Positions 1-12,005 are shown, counted from the stretch's first letter. The stretch: 64,000 nucleotides of DNA from Bordetella genomosp. 9 (GCF_002119725.1 NZ_CP021109.1:1860001-1924000); one strand, 5' to 3'. The notes: generated by a model from the letters alone, not told the origin. Made by a program: numbers and translations.

Positions 1-1886
1 CCACTGTTCTTCCAGTTCGCCCAGGCGCTTGGTAAGTTCCCCATGCTCCGTCATGACCTGTTGCCGTTCGGCGCGTCGGGCATCGGAGTACAAGTCGGCA
101 TCGGCAATGGCAGCGTCCAGCGACTGCAGCCGCGCGCGCGCCTTTTCCATTTCGGCATCGACTTTCGACAGCTTGGCTTCCAAGGGCTTGCGCGCTGCCG
201 CCATGCGTTGGCGCAGCTCGGCTTCCTGGCGGCGTTGCTGCTTGCGATCCACCGGGGGTGGGGTGTCGGGCGTCGCAGCGTTGGCGCGTGCCTCCGCTTT
301 TTCGTCCGCGCTGCGCGCGGCGAGCCAGTCGCGATAGTCCTCCAGGTCGCCGTCGAATTCGTGCACGGTGCCGTCCGCCACGATCCAGAAGTTGTCCACC
401 GTCGTGCGCAACAGGTGCCGATCGTGTGAAACCAGCAGCATGCTGCCCGCGAACTCCGCCAGTGCGGCAGCCAATGCCTCCCGCGTTTCCACATCCAGAT
501 GGTTGCTCGGCTCGTCCAGCAGCAGCAGGTTGGGCTTTTGCCAGACGATCAGGGCGAGCGCCAGGCGCGCCTTCTCACCGCCGGACATAGGTCCGACCTT
601 GCTCGTAACCGCATCCCCCGAAAACCCGAACCCGCCAAGGTAATTGCGCAGATCCTGCTCGCGGCTGTCCGGCGCGATGCGCGAAAGATGCATCAGCGGT
701 GTGGCGTCCGTGTCCAGCATATCGAGCTGGTGCTGGGCGAAATAGCCGATGGAAAGGCCGCGGGACGCGCGCCGTTCCCCAGCTCGCACGGGCAGCGTTT
801 CTGCAAGCGTTTTGATCAGCGTGCTTTTCCCGGCGCCGTTGGCGCCCAGGATGCCGACGCGGCTGCCCGCGCGCACCATCAGGTTGACGTTGCGCAGAAT
901 GTCGACCGGCGTGCCGGTTGCATCGACATAGCCGGCGGAGAGGTTTTCCAGCACCAGCAGCGGGTCCGGCATATGGTCAGGCGACGGGATGCGGATGTCG
1001 ATACCGGCCTCGGCATGCAATGGCGCCAGGGACTGCATCCGGGCCAATGCCTTGACGCGGCTCTGCGCCTGCTTGGCCTTCGATGCCTTGGCCTTGAAGC
1101 GGTCGATGAAGCTTTGCAGCCGGGCGGCCTCGCGGTTTTGCCTTTCCCATGCAATCTGGGTCTGGCGCAGCCGCTCCGCACGCTGCATCACAAAGTCCTG
1201 GTAGCCGCCGCGATAGCGCACCAGTTTGCCATGGTCGAAATGCAGAATGGACTTGGCCGCTGCGTCCAAGAATTCGGTGTCGTGTGAGATCAGCAAAACG
1301 GTACCCGGATACGCCGCCAGCCACTTCTCCAGCCACAGCATGGCGTCCAGATCCAGATGGTTGGTGGGTTCGTCCAGCAACAGCAGGTCCGAGGGCGCCA
1401 TCAGCGCTCGAGCGAGGGCAAGACGCATGCGCCAACCCCCGGAGAAGCTGTTGACGGGCTGGGTCCACTCGCTGGGTTTGAATCCCAGCCCCGCCAGCAA
1501 CTGCTCCGCACGCGCCGGTGCGCTCCAGGCGCCGGCTTCGATCAGCGCTGCCTCGGTTTCGGCGATCTCGGTGCCCTGGCTGTCCGCCAGCCCGGCGCGC
1601 CTGGCCTGCAGCGCACGCAAGGGCACGTCGCCGTCGATGACGAACTCGCGCGCGGGTCGGTCGTCGGCGTGCAGTTCCTGCTGCACGCTGGCAATGCGCC
1701 AGTCGGGGGGCATCGTCAGGGTGCCCGCGTCCAGGTCCAGGGCGCCGGTCAATAGTCCGAACAGCGAAGACTTGCCCGCGCCGTTCTTGCCAACGATACC
1801 CACCCGTTCGCCCGGATTGACCACGAAATCGGCGCCGTCCAGCAGAACCTTGGTTCCGCGGCGAAGGGTGATGCCGGTTCCTCGTA

Positions 1887-1890
<4 letters not shown>
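1..1890 (-). CDS. yheS: ABC-F ATPase, YheS-type (3' end beyond window)
   Basis: Ribosome-associated ABC-F protein with two ATP-binding cassettes and no membrane segments. About 630 codons are visible, close to the full family length of roughly 640, so only the C-terminal tip is missing. The first Walker A reads GIVGKNGAGKSS and the second GILGANGAGKST. Each cassette has an SGG signature followed by LLLDEPTNHLDL or LLLDEPSNHLD, and a charged coiled-coil tail follows. Layout and linker sequence fit YheS rather than Uup or EttA. The GTG start (1890-1888) overlaps the prmB stop as GTGA, implying translational coupling. The family acts on stalled or translating ribosomes; the exact role here is inferred. 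Confidence 0.9.
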
Positions 1891-4752
<2,862 letters not shown>

Positions 4753-4772
4753 GGTCGTAGATGGTGAAGGGG

Positions 4773-5972
4773 TTAAACGGAAGATTTGACGAAGTCGGCG
4801 ATGCGTTCGGCGGCATCGACGCATTGCGCGAGGGGCGCAACCAGGGCCATGCGGACGCGATTGCGGCCGGGGTTCTGGCCGTGCGCCTCGCGCGCCAGAT
4901 AGCTGCCCGGCAACACCGTGACAGCCGTCTGCGCGTACAGGTTGCGGGCGAAATCGGTATCCGGCACCGGCGTGGCGACCCAAAGATAGAAGGATGCCGC
5001 CGGCCGGGCGATATCCAACGCCCGCTGGAGTATAGGGACAACGGCGTCGAACTTTTCCCGATACAGACGCCGGTTCTCGCGCACATGGGTCTCGTCGGTC
5101 CAGGCGGCGATGCTGGCGGCCGACACGACCGGGCTCATCGCGCCGCCGTGGTAGGTGCGGTACAGGAGGAAACGACCGACGAGCGCGGCGTCTCCCGCCA
5201 CGAAGCCGGAGCGCATACCCGGCACATTCGACCGCTTGGACAGGCTGGAGAACACCACCAGGTTGCGGTAATCATGGCGGCCCAGGGCATGGGCGGCCTG
5301 CAGCCCGCCGAGCGGCGGATGGGATTCATTCAGGTAGATTTCGGAATAGCACTCGTCGGACGCGATGATGAAGCCGTAGCGATCGCTCAGCTCGAGGATT
5401 TCGCGCCAGTCCTCCAGGGACATGACGTTGCCCGCCGGGTTGCCCGGCGAGCAGACATACACCATGCGCGTTTTGCGCCACACGGCTTCCGGCACCTGGC
5501 TCCAGTCGGGGCCGAAATTGCGCTCGGGATCCGCGTTCACGAAGTACGTCTGCGCGCCTGCCAGCAGGCTCGCGCCTTCATAGATCTGGTAGAACGGGTT
5601 GGGGCAGATCACCACATCGTCGCCCGTGGGGTCGATCACCACCTGAGCGAAGGCGAACAGAGCTTCGCGAGAGCCCAGTACGGGAAGCACCTGGGTCTCG
5701 GGATCCGGGGCAGGGATGCCGTAGCGCTTCCCCAGCCAAAGGGCGATCACTTCCCGCAGCCGGGCTTCGCCTTTGGTGGCGGGATACGACGCCAGTCCGC
5801 CGGGCAAAGCCTGGATCATGGCCTGCGCAATTCTCGCCGGGGTTTCGTGCTTCGGTTCGCCGATGGACAGGTTGATGGGGCTCAACCCGCTCGGCGGCGT
5901 GCCGGCCTCCGCCATCAGCCGGCGCAGCTTCTCGAAGGGGTAGGGGTGTAGGACATCTAGGCGGGGGTTCAT
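4773..5972 (-). CDS. dapC: Succinyldiaminopimelate transaminase
   Basis: 399-aa fold-type I aminotransferase converting N-succinyl-2-amino-6-ketopimelate to succinyl-diaminopimelate. The PLP lysine lies in [16 protein letters not shown], the cofactor-contacting motif SPGNPAGNV precedes it, and an Arg-containing C-terminal NRVRMALV is present. The start at 5972 ([16 protein letters not shown]) is preferred to the open extension that runs into the tRNA gene. First gene of the dap-prmB-yheS run. A dapC gene beside dapD/dapE is known from Bordetella, which supports the taxonomic guess. Confidence 0.93.
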   Translation of the reverse strand: MNPRLDVLHPYPFEKLRRLMAEAGTPPSGLSPINLSIGEPKHETPARIAQAMIQALPGGLASYPATKGEARLREVIALWLGKRYGIPAPDPETQVLPVLGSREALFAFAQVVIDPTGDDVVICPNPFYQIYEGASLLAGAQTYFVNADPERNFGPDWSQVPEAVWRKTRMVYVCSPGNPAGNVMSLEDWREILELSDRYGFIIASDECYSEIYLNESHPPLGGLQAAHALGRHDYRNLVVFSSLSKRSNVPGMRSGFVAGDAALVGRFLLYRTYHGGAMSPVVSAASIAAWTDETHVRENRRLYREKFDAVVPILQRALDIARPAASFYLWVATPVPDTDFARNLYAQTAVTVLPGSYLAREAHGQNPGRNRVRMALVAPLAQCVDAAERIADFVKSSV

Positions 5973-6016
5973 GGCGCGGAATTTTAACAAGCAAGCTACA
6001 ATAACGGGCTCGGCTT

Positions 6017-6103
6017 GCGAAGGTGGCGAAATTGGTAGACGCACCAGGTTTAGGTCCTGACGCCGTAACAGGTGTAGGGGTTCGAGTCCCCTCCTTCGCA
6101 CCA
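6017..6103 (+). tRNA. tRNA-Leu (anticodon UAG), prophage target
   Basis: An 87-nt class II tRNA including the encoded CCA. The acceptor stem GCGAAGG (6017-6023) pairs with CCTTCGC (6093-6099). The anticodon stem is CAGG/CCTG with loop TTTAGGT, and the anticodon TAG is at 6051-6053. A long variable arm identifies Leu. Its last 21 bases are the phage attachment core, so integration leaves the gene intact at the left end. Confidence 0.97.
6083..6103 (+). other. attL core (21 bp)
   Basis: The 3' end of tRNA-Leu, including the CCA, is repeated exactly at 47318-47338. The bases on either side (6082/47317 and 6104/47339) differ, so the repeat is exactly 21 bp. Confidence 0.95.
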
Positions 6104-6122
6104 ACTAACACCCATCATTGAT

Positions 6123-6258
6123 TTGGCGTAACGCCAACAATGACCCACTACATAGGCACTTTCGAGTGCCTTTTCTTTTTACGAACCCCCGCAGAATTGA
6201 CACACGCCTGCAATTTCGCCTACTTTCCTACGCCAAATCCACGCCAGAAATTACGCCA
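6123..6258. promoter_or_regulatory. Candidate integrase arm sites, left side
   Basis: A perfect palindrome TTGGCGT-A-ACGCCAA lies at 6123-6137, just inside attL. Three more ACGCCA copies follow at 6230-6235, 6241-6246 and 6253-6258. The same motif recurs three times just inside attR. The paired placement fits arm-type integrase (or Xis) sites; this function is inferred. Confidence 0.6.
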
Positions 6259-6267
6259 GGGGTCGGA

Positions 6268-7257
6268 ATGGCATCGTTCAGGAAGCGCGGCGACATGTGG
6301 CGCGCAGAGGTTTACAAGGGTGGGGTGCGTGACAGCGCTACTTTCCCAACGAAGCGCGAAGCCCAGGAATGGGCGGCTAAGCGCGAGCTAGAACTTGCCG
6401 AAAGCAAGGAGACTGGCGTAATTCCGGCGAAGCTTTCCAAGGTGCTTGAGAAGTACCGGGACGAGGTTTCGCCGAAGAACAAGGGGCACCGCTGGGAGCG
6501 GGTGCGGATAGATCGGTTTCTGAAGGAGGAGCCGGACCTGTGCGACAAGCTCATCCACACCATAACCCCGAAGGACTTGGCGGCGTGGCGGGATAGGCGC
6601 TTGGAAGTGGTCCAGGGGGTGTCCGTCCGGCGCGATATAGCACTGCTGCGGACGGCATGGGGATACGCCAGACGAGAGTGGCGTAATTTGAAGGTGGACC
6701 CGTGGCCCGACGTGGCGAAACCGCCAGAGGGGCGCCATCGGGACCGGATTTATACCCAGGCCGAGATAGACCGCTTGGTGGCGTGCCTGACCTGGGAAGA
6801 GGGGGCGAAGGCGGTCAACCCTCGCCAGCAGACTGCTATTGTTTTTCTTCTGTCCCTAGAAACCGCCATGCGGTCCGGGGAGATCGTCTCGCTCGAATGG
6901 CCGCAGGTGGACTTGAAACACCAAGTCGTCCACCTTGACAAGACGAAGAACGGCGACAAGAGGGCCGTCCCCCTATCCAAGCGGGCGGTGCAACTCTTTG
7001 ACGCCGTGAAGGGGCTAGACGACACGCGGGTATTCACGATCAGCCACCAATCCCGCGATATTCATTTCCGCAACGCCAAGGAAGTGGCCGGGATTACCGA
7101 CGCCACTTTCCACGACGCCCGGGCGACTGCCTTAACCCGGCTTTCAAAGAAGCTGGACATTCTGCAGCTTGCCCGGATGGTGGGCCACCGCGATCCCCGT
7201 AGCCTCCTTATCTATTATCGCGAGAGCGCGGCTGACATCGCTAAGCAACTTGGGTAG
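6268..7257 (+). CDS. int: Tyrosine-recombinase integrase
   Basis: 329-aa site-specific recombinase. It has an N-terminal arm-binding region (residues 1-55), a core-binding domain (about 60-150) and a catalytic domain. Catalytic residues visible are R202 (ETAMRSGE), H282-x-x-R285 (FHDARATAL), H307 (MVGHRD) and nucleophile Y316 (LLIYYRES). An open frame runs upstream to a TTG at 6118, but the ATG at 6268 follows AGGGG and keeps the arm-site repeats outside the gene. It lies next to attL and converges with the excisionase-like gene with a 17-bp overlap. Confidence 0.95.
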   Translation: MASFRKRGDMWRAEVYKGGVRDSATFPTKREAQEWAAKRELELAESKETGVIPAKLSKVLEKYRDEVSPKNKGHRWERVRIDRFLKEEPDLCDKLIHTITPKDLAAWRDRRLEVVQGVSVRRDIALLRTAWGYARREWRNLKVDPWPDVAKPPEGRHRDRIYTQAEIDRLVACLTWEEGAKAVNPRQQTAIVFLLSLETAMRSGEIVSLEWPQVDLKHQVVHLDKTKNGDKRAVPLSKRAVQLFDAVKGLDDTRVFTISHQSRDIHFRNAKEVAGITDATFHDARATALTRLSKKLDILQLARMVGHRDPRSLLIYYRESAADIAKQLG

Positions 7258-7450
7258 ACCTGCGCCCATCCCTGCGCTGCTGCTGGCCTTCTATCCATAG
7301 ATCGACTTCCTGTGCCTTCCACCTGCGGGCGCCTCCGAAAACGAAAGGCCGCGGGAAGTCTGGCCGCTTGGTCAGACGATCCCGGACATGCGCGGCGTTC
7401 AGGTGCAGCCGTTCGGCAATTTCCTTGTGGGTGATGAATTCGTGTTCCAT
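7241..7450 (-). CDS. AlpA/excisionase-like DNA-binding protein
   Basis: 69-aa protein with a MerR/AlpA-type helix-turn-helix: ITHKEIAERLHLNAAHVRDRLTKRPDFPRPFVFGGARRWKAQEVDLWI. The start at 7450 follows a strong AGGAAGG site; the frame is open further upstream. It is the last gene of the leftward early operon and overlaps the int 3' end tail to tail. That is the expected place and size for a Xis-type directionality factor; this role is inferred. Confidence 0.75.
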   Translation of the reverse strand: MEHEFITHKEIAERLHLNAAHVRDRLTKRPDFPRPFVFGGARRWKAQEVDLWIEGQQQRRDGRRSTQVA

Positions 7451-7497
7451 CGTCCAATCCTTCCTAGTCGTCTCTAAGATGCGCTGTATGGTGCTGG

Positions 7498-7575
7498 TCA
7501 AGGCCTTGTCCTGAATATGACCCAAATGACGAAGGCCCAGAATCCGAAATAGACCAAGGTCTCAAAGTCGCTCAC
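7498..7575 (-). CDS. 25-aa single-span membrane microprotein (tentative)
   Basis: A GTG start at 7575 overlaps the stop of the upstream gene as GTGA. The peptide is VSDFETLVYFGFWAFVIWV followed by IFRTRP. It is one hydrophobic helix with a basic tail, in keeping with other coupled tiny genes of this operon. No function is recognised. Confidence 0.35.
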   Translation of the reverse strand: MSDFETLVYFGFWAFVIWVIFRTRP

Positions 7576-7964
7576 CCCTCACCCCCTTCCTTGCGCTGCG
7601 AGTTGATGGCGGAGTCGATGGCTTGATCCAACGCCTCCCCACGTATGGCCTCTCCCGAACAGTCTTCCCAGAATGCAACATCAAGGCCGACTACCGGGAC
7701 TTCCGACGGCGCATCCCTCAGCCACAGATACCTCCGCGCCATCTTCACCAGTTCCATGACGGTCTGAGGGTCGCAGTTGGCGATGTGGCGCGCATCGGGT
7801 TGCGTCAAGCTACCCGAGCTGGACACACCGTGCTCTTTGGAGTCGCATCCCACCATGCCGCACCAGCAACTCGGCCCTTCGTGGCAATACTCGAACCTCC
7901 ACGGTCCCGGCGTAGCCTTCTGCGCGTCCTGCTCTATCTTCAATAACTGTTCAGCGGTCAGCAT
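7572..7964 (-). CDS. Ea22-like phage accessory protein
   Basis: 130 aa. The N-terminal ATPGPWRFE motif and a later DARHIANCDPQTVMELV segment are typical of the Ea22-like early-operon proteins of lambdoid phages. A Cys-rich insert (CHEGPSCWCGMVGC) lies between them. Family function is not established. It ends 3 bp before the next gene's stop region and couples to the 25-aa ORF downstream. Confidence 0.6.
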   Translation of the reverse strand: MLTAEQLLKIEQDAQKATPGPWRFEYCHEGPSCWCGMVGCDSKEHGVSSSGSLTQPDARHIANCDPQTVMELVKMARRYLWLRDAPSEVPVVGLDVAFWEDCSGEAIRGEALDQAIDSAINSQRKEGGEG

Positions 7965-7967
7965 CGT

Positions 7968-8345
7968 CTAGCTCCGATTTGATTTCGATCCCATTGCAGC
8001 GGCAGCGCGTACGATGGCGCGGCGGGTGGCGGCGTTCGGGTCGCCTCCGAACGGCTCCGAGATCAGGGAATGTGCCTGGTATGAGGGACAGCCGCCGGAG
8101 CCATATCCAAGTAGCTCAGGCGTGTGCGCCCATACGGTGGCGCTTTCTTTGTAGATGCTGATTTGGATATGCAGCTTCACAGCCAGCCTGAGCGCTTGGC
8201 CGTCGTTGGCAAGCGGGTTCCACGGGCAGTCAGCGCCACCAATGACGGGCTCATAGATGCCGCATATGCCGGGGATTGGCTCGTCGTACGTTCCGACGAT
8301 CCCCGCAGCCCGCGCCGCGGCCTCCAGCAGCATGCGGTCATTCAT
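7968..8345 (-). CDS. Hypothetical phage protein
   Basis: 125 aa from the ATG at 8345 (MNDRMLLEAAARAAGI). It contains the WNPLANDGQALRLAVKLHI stretch found in small early-region proteins of many temperate phages. The C-terminal ATRRAIVRAAAAMG looks helical. The start overlaps the upstream gene's stop region by 8 bp. Function is unknown. Confidence 0.6.
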   Translation of the reverse strand: MNDRMLLEAAARAAGIVGTYDEPIPGICGIYEPVIGGADCPWNPLANDGQALRLAVKLHIQISIYKESATVWAHTPELLGYGSGGCPSYQAHSLISEPFGGDPNAATRRAIVRAAAAMGSKSNRS

Positions 8346-8574
8346 CGCTCTGCTCCTTCGCCATCTTGGCAGCCCGGCGCAGTTCCTTGATGAAGCGCTC
8401 CAAACAATAGGCCGGCACGTTAATGCGCGCATCGCCGGCGCTTATCCAAATTTCCTGGTCGTTGTAGAAGCCGATGCAGATGGCCGGTCCGAAATGTTCG
8501 CTCGAAACTTGGTCGGAAGGCATGGTAAGCGCCGCCGTGCAGGTCTCGCCGGGGCCGAACTTCACGATGTCCAT
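8338..8574 (-). CDS. Hypothetical phage protein
   Basis: 78 aa starting MDIVKFGPGE. The ATG shares a base with the preceding gene's TAA (TAATG), which decides the start over a longer open frame to 8943. A beta-rich middle (ICIGFYNDQEIWISAGD) is followed by a basic helix. Function unknown. Confidence 0.55.
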   Translation of the reverse strand: MDIVKFGPGETCTAALTMPSDQVSSEHFGPAICIGFYNDQEIWISAGDARINVPAYCLERFIKELRRAAKMAKEQSDE

Positions 8575-8765
8575 TATTCTTTCTCCTTTCCGGCGCGCTG
8601 GGCGCGATAGAACCGAGACGGCGACCAGTCGCAGCGCGTGTCTGTTTCGGTGTGGCCGAAGATCGTTTTGCAACGATAGATATGGGCGCAATCGCCGCAA
8701 GTGGTCCCGGCAGGAAGGTTCATCTTGTCCGGGTCTGCCGGGTCGTAGTTCAGCATCTGGCTCAT
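8574..8765 (-). CDS. Small Cys-containing phage protein
   Basis: 63 aa. The core TCGDCAHIYRCKTIFGHTETD followed by a CDWSPSRF end gives four Cys/His ligands, suggesting a small metal-binding fold common among phage early proteins. The ATG overlaps the upstream stop as ATGA, and the stop overlaps the next ATG. Function unknown. Confidence 0.6.
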   Translation of the reverse strand: MSQMLNYDPADPDKMNLPAGTTCGDCAHIYRCKTIFGHTETDTRCDWSPSRFYRAQRAGKEKE

Positions 8766-9562
8766 GACGCCTCCTCTCCGGCACGCTGGGCGCGGGCGGT
8801 GTCTTCGGTGCGGCTGACGACGTAGCGCATGCCCGTGACCGCGGCCGACAGCTCGCTATCCTTGGGCGCCGCTTTCGATAGACGCTCCAGAACGGCCAGG
8901 ATGTACCGCAAATCCAACAGGTGGTTCGGGTGCAATGCGGCATCCTTCACCCGCTCGGCGTCCTTGGCGCAGGTCGCGCAGCGATAGGGGCGGTACCATG
9001 CGCGCACTTTGGCGCTGAATTTGCGATATTGGCTGTCCGTGATGTACTTGAAATAGACAGGTGTGGTTGACTCCCAGGCTATCGGCTCGGCGTCCTGGGC
9101 GGGGGCGTAGCGGGCGAGAACGCGGCGGGCGAACTTGACCACGCTATAGGGCATGCGGTCGTAGTCGATATCGAACTCATCAACGGCAATGCCGATCAGC
9201 TCCGCATCCGTCGGCGCGCCCTGCTGCGCAATCCCGCCACCCTCAGAGCCAGTGCTGGCGCGGGTCTTGGGGTCGTCCGATGGCGAGAACCCGCCGGCCT
9301 GCTGCGCGGGACTGGCGCGGCGGTTCCACCAGGCGATGGCATCGCCCTTTGCCTGCGCCGATATATTGGTCGTGCCCTTGCCGGACTCCCACTTCTCGTC
9401 TTCGAAGCCTTTGCCACTGACCCCGCAGGATGGACATTTCACCCACCACTTGCCAGGGTAGTATCCCCACGAACCGGAGGCATGCTCCAGGGCGCCAGGC
9501 GATCCGCAGAAGGGACACGGTTTTAGCTTCGCCGCCAACTCCAGCAGGTGCTTATCGTCCAT
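8762..9562 (-). CDS. Lar-like zinc-ribbon protein
   Basis: 266 aa. The N-terminus LKPCPFCGSPGALEH ... WWVKCPSCGVSG ... DAIAWWNRR matches the Lar/restriction-alleviation zinc-ribbon domain (two CxxC pairs). The remainder is an unrecognised domain with a second CATCAKD pair near residue 205. The ATG at 9562 has GGGGG six bases upstream; ATG 9568 is possible but too close. Restriction alleviation is the known role of Lar; its relevance here is inferred from the N-terminal domain only. Confidence 0.6.
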   Translation of the reverse strand: MDDKHLLELAAKLKPCPFCGSPGALEHASGSWGYYPGKWWVKCPSCGVSGKGFEDEKWESGKGTTNISAQAKGDAIAWWNRRASPAQQAGGFSPSDDPKTRASTGSEGGGIAQQGAPTDAELIGIAVDEFDIDYDRMPYSVVKFARRVLARYAPAQDAEPIAWESTTPVYFKYITDSQYRKFSAKVRAWYRPYRCATCAKDAERVKDAALHPNHLLDLRYILAVLERLSKAAPKDSELSAAVTGMRYVVSRTEDTARAQRAGEEAS

Positions 9563-10445
9563 CGCCATCCCCCTGTGCAGCCGGTGCTCCACATACTGCG
9601 CACGGGACGTTATCGCCGCTCGGCTTGCCTTCGCACGCGACGCATTGTGCAGCCGGTGCGGTGTAAGTGTCGCGACTCTTAAAACGCGGGATTCCGCCAG
9701 GGGTGCGCCATGCAGGCTCATCGCCCTGCGCCGCCGGTGCGACATCATCCGGCCGGTCATGCTCCCATTCCGCACCAGGGTCCAGCCAGCGGTCTACGGC
9801 ACGCGCCAGAGCGGATACAGACGGCTCGCTGCCAGTCCACGCTTTCAGGGCATCGACTACATAGGTCGGCACGAGTTGCACATCCGACCCGGCTTGCTGA
9901 ATGGGTGCGGGCGGGGCGGCGATCTCGCCACCAAGCAATATCGATCCTTCTTCCGGGCAGTCATCGAGCCAGCAGTAATATCCCCGACCGCTATGTCCGT
10001 CGCCGTATCGGATGACCGCAACAGCCTCCATTTGATCCGGGTCACGGTCTGGCGCAACGTAATCAAGCGCGGCGGCAAGTTCGGCCCCGGTCAACGAAAC
10101 GGAAAGTTCATGCCCCGCTTGCTTCTCGGGCTGCGCGGGAGCGGCGGCGTAGACAGGCGTGCCGGGCGGCATGATGGCCGCATCAAAGTAAGCAGCGGTG
10201 AACCCCGGCTTCGATTCCGTGGCATACCCCATCGGCACCGCCCCAGCCTCGCTGGCGGCGGGCAGGATGCGGGAGCGCAGCCATACCTGCCACGCAAACT
10301 CTACAGCGTCATCGGCGTAGCGCCCTATAGGCAGTTTCCAGTCAACGAGTGCGCGGGGCTTACCAGCAGCTTCAGCAGCAGCCTCAAATGCAGCTCGGCT
10401 CTCCGCCGGCATGCCGCCCAGCTTGGCGCTTTCATCGTTGGTCAT
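9552..10445 (-). CDS. Modular hypothetical phage protein
   Basis: 297 aa made of short blocks joined by Ala/Pro-rich linkers. It has a helical N-terminus, a central GAELAAALDYVAPDRDPDQMEAVAVIRY block, and a C-terminal pair of Cys motifs (CVACEG, CAVCGA) resembling a small zinc knuckle. The ATG at 10445 has AAGGGG eight bases upstream; a GTG at 10454 is less well spaced. Overlaps both neighbours by about 10-17 bp. Function unknown. Confidence 0.5.
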   Translation of the reverse strand: MTNDESAKLGGMPAESRAAFEAAAEAAGKPRALVDWKLPIGRYADDAVEFAWQVWLRSRILPAASEAGAVPMGYATESKPGFTAAYFDAAIMPPGTPVYAAAPAQPEKQAGHELSVSLTGAELAAALDYVAPDRDPDQMEAVAVIRYGDGHSGRGYYCWLDDCPEEGSILLGGEIAAPPAPIQQAGSDVQLVPTYVVDALKAWTGSEPSVSALARAVDRWLDPGAEWEHDRPDDVAPAAQGDEPAWRTPGGIPRFKSRDTYTAPAAQCVACEGKPSGDNVPCAVCGAPAAQGDGDGR

Positions 10446-11001
10446 ACGTTTCACCCCTTTTCTCTAGGACGTGTAGAGCCCCTTGGCGCGCTGCGTTGGC
10501 CTCACGGAGCGTTGGATATAGGCCCAGGTGATAGCTTTCCCCGTTGATCTGGATCTGAGCTTTCCAGCGGTTTTCTTGCATGCTGATTCCGACGTATCCG
10601 CTCCTGTTGTTCGCCCGTATGTCCGCATTTCGGATATTCAACGAGTGCGTCGCCAAGCGGAGATTCGTCAGTCGGTTGTCGGTCTTGGTGCGATTTATGT
10701 GGTCAATAATTTGTGTGGGCCACTCTCCATGAGTCATCGCCCAGATAGCCCTATGAGCTTTGAAATGCGCACCATTGAGGCGGATGGTTAAGTACCCATT
10801 CCCGTTCAGGGAGCCAGCAGCGGAACCGGCCCATCGCCTATTCCATGCTATGTGCGAGCGGTCATTTTTGAAGTGCGCTCTGGGACGTTCCTTCCAGGAC
10901 AGCTTTCCGGTTTCGGCGTCATAGGCCAAACATTCATGCAGGTATGGCACCGGTAATGGGGCGCTGAACGTTACCCGGTCGTCGAATTCTTCGTCCGTCA
11001 C
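10432..11001 (-). CDS. HNH homing endonuclease with AP2-like domain
   Basis: 189 aa. It contains an HNH_3-type core (HGEWPTQIIDHINRTKTD then NRLTNLRLATHSLN) and a C-terminal AP2-like DNA-binding segment (GYVGISMQENRWKAQI ... YHLGLYPTLREANAA). The GTG start at 11001 overlaps the upstream stop as GTGA. Such free-standing nucleases spread between phage genomes; here the gene is co-linear with the operon and still coupled to its neighbours. Confidence 0.85.
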   Translation of the reverse strand: MTDEEFDDRVTFSAPLPVPYLHECLAYDAETGKLSWKERPRAHFKNDRSHIAWNRRWAGSAAGSLNGNGYLTIRLNGAHFKAHRAIWAMTHGEWPTQIIDHINRTKTDNRLTNLRLATHSLNIRNADIRANNRSGYVGISMQENRWKAQIQINGESYHLGLYPTLREANAARQGALHVLEKRGETYDQR

Positions 11002-11297
11002 TTCGTCGGCTCCTTGTCGATCAGGGCGCGGATAGCGGCGGCGATGTATTGCCCGCACGCATGCCCTGGCGTTGTGCTGATCGTCTGCCAATGTTCGGCT
11101 TCGGCGGCGGCCAGCTCGAACGCCTTGCGCCGCTCGTCGGCGACCTCCCGCTCCAGCAGTTCGATGTACTCGCATAGCGTGATGGCACGTTGCGCGTGGA
11201 GCGTTACGTCGATGAACGCGCTGCGCAGATCCTCCATGGTTTCGTCGACGCCTGCGGGTCGCTTCGGCGGCAGGTCTGGCTTGTCAGCGGGGGTCAT
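10998..11297 (-). CDS. Hypothetical phage protein
   Basis: 99 aa, start MTPADKPDLPPKRP. It has a Pro-rich N-terminus, then a long amphipathic helical stretch (LCEYIELLEREVADERRKAFELAAAEAEHW) likely forming a coiled coil. The ATG overlaps the stop of the 35-aa membrane ORF as ATGA. Function unknown. Confidence 0.5.
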   Translation of the reverse strand: MTPADKPDLPPKRPAGVDETMEDLRSAFIDVTLHAQRAITLCEYIELLEREVADERRKAFELAAAEAEHWQTISTTPGHACGQYIAAAIRALIDKEPTK

Positions 11298-11401
11298 TTG
11301 CGAACCTCCGCTGCGTAGGCGCCATACGCATAACCCACCAGGAATCCGAACATTCCCGCGGCTAGAAGAGATACCAGGAACCACAAAATATCAATTGCCA
11401 T
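11294..11401 (-). CDS. 35-aa membrane microprotein
   Basis: Sequence MAIDILWFLVSLLAAGMFG plus FLVGYAYGAYAAEVRK: a single Gly/Ala-rich transmembrane helix with a short basic end. The ATG overlaps the preceding gene by 11 bp, and the stop overlaps the next ATG as ATGA. Too short for most gene callers, but well placed in the coupled operon. Function unknown. Confidence 0.55.
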   Translation of the reverse strand: MAIDILWFLVSLLAAGMFGFLVGYAYGAYAAEVRK

Positions 11402-11999
11402 TCTTCCCGCCCTCCCCAGCGCTATCCGACATGGCGGCGATGGCTGCATCCGTGATTTCGTCCAGGCGTTCGTCCTGATCGACTATCGGGAAGAAATCGT
11501 CCTCGCCCATGGTGCCGACGCTCCAGGCGGACCAGACGCGACCGCAGTCATATGCACTACCGCCTATCGCTGCCGCAATGGCATCGCGCACGCGCTCGCG
11601 TAGAGCCGCGTCCCGTACATCGTCCTCCTGCTGCGATGGGTGGGCGCCAGGAAATGGCGGAAGCGGTTGCCACAAGGAGGGGACAAGACGCGCGTGAGTC
11701 TGCCCCATATAGCACTGCGCGATCCAGCCAGTTTGGTCCAGCCAATAGCCGACTACCCGTGTGCTCGCCTCCGCGTTGATATGGCGCGCGAAGAGCATGA
11801 GCGGCGTCCCATCCCTCGGTGCCGTCTCGATATCCCTCCACCCGGCCGGCTGCTGGGGCTGGGCTGCGACCTTTTCGAGCCACGCCGCGACTTCATCACA
11901 CAGCGATTGCTCGATTCCGTCGCTGTCTTCCGTCAAGTGCCGTGCGATCGCCAGCAGTTTTTCGGGACTGGGGGATGTCGTATGGTTTTGGGTGGTCAT
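11391..11999 (-). CDS. DUF551-like phage protein
   Basis: 202 aa. The central GWRDIETAPRDGTPLMLFA ... VVGYWLDQTGWI ... LWQPLPPFP block is the DUF551-type 'W..IETAP.DGT' module widespread in phage early operons. It is flanked by a helical N-terminal segment and an acidic C-terminus. Function of the module is unknown. Confidence 0.6.
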   Translation of the reverse strand: MTTQNHTTSPSPEKLLAIARHLTEDSDGIEQSLCDEVAAWLEKVAAQPQQPAGWRDIETAPRDGTPLMLFARHINAEASTRVVGYWLDQTGWIAQCYMGQTHARLVPSLWQPLPPFPGAHPSQQEDDVRDAALRERVRDAIAAAIGGSAYDCGRVWSAWSVGTMGEDDFFPIVDQDERLDEITDAAIAAMSDSAGEGGKNGN

Positions 12000-12005
12000 G
12001 ATTCC

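Noticed and set aside
6118-6267. Longer integrase start at TTG 6118
   Set aside because: Would place the ACGCCA arm repeats and palindrome inside the gene; ATG 6268 has an RBS and the family N-terminus.
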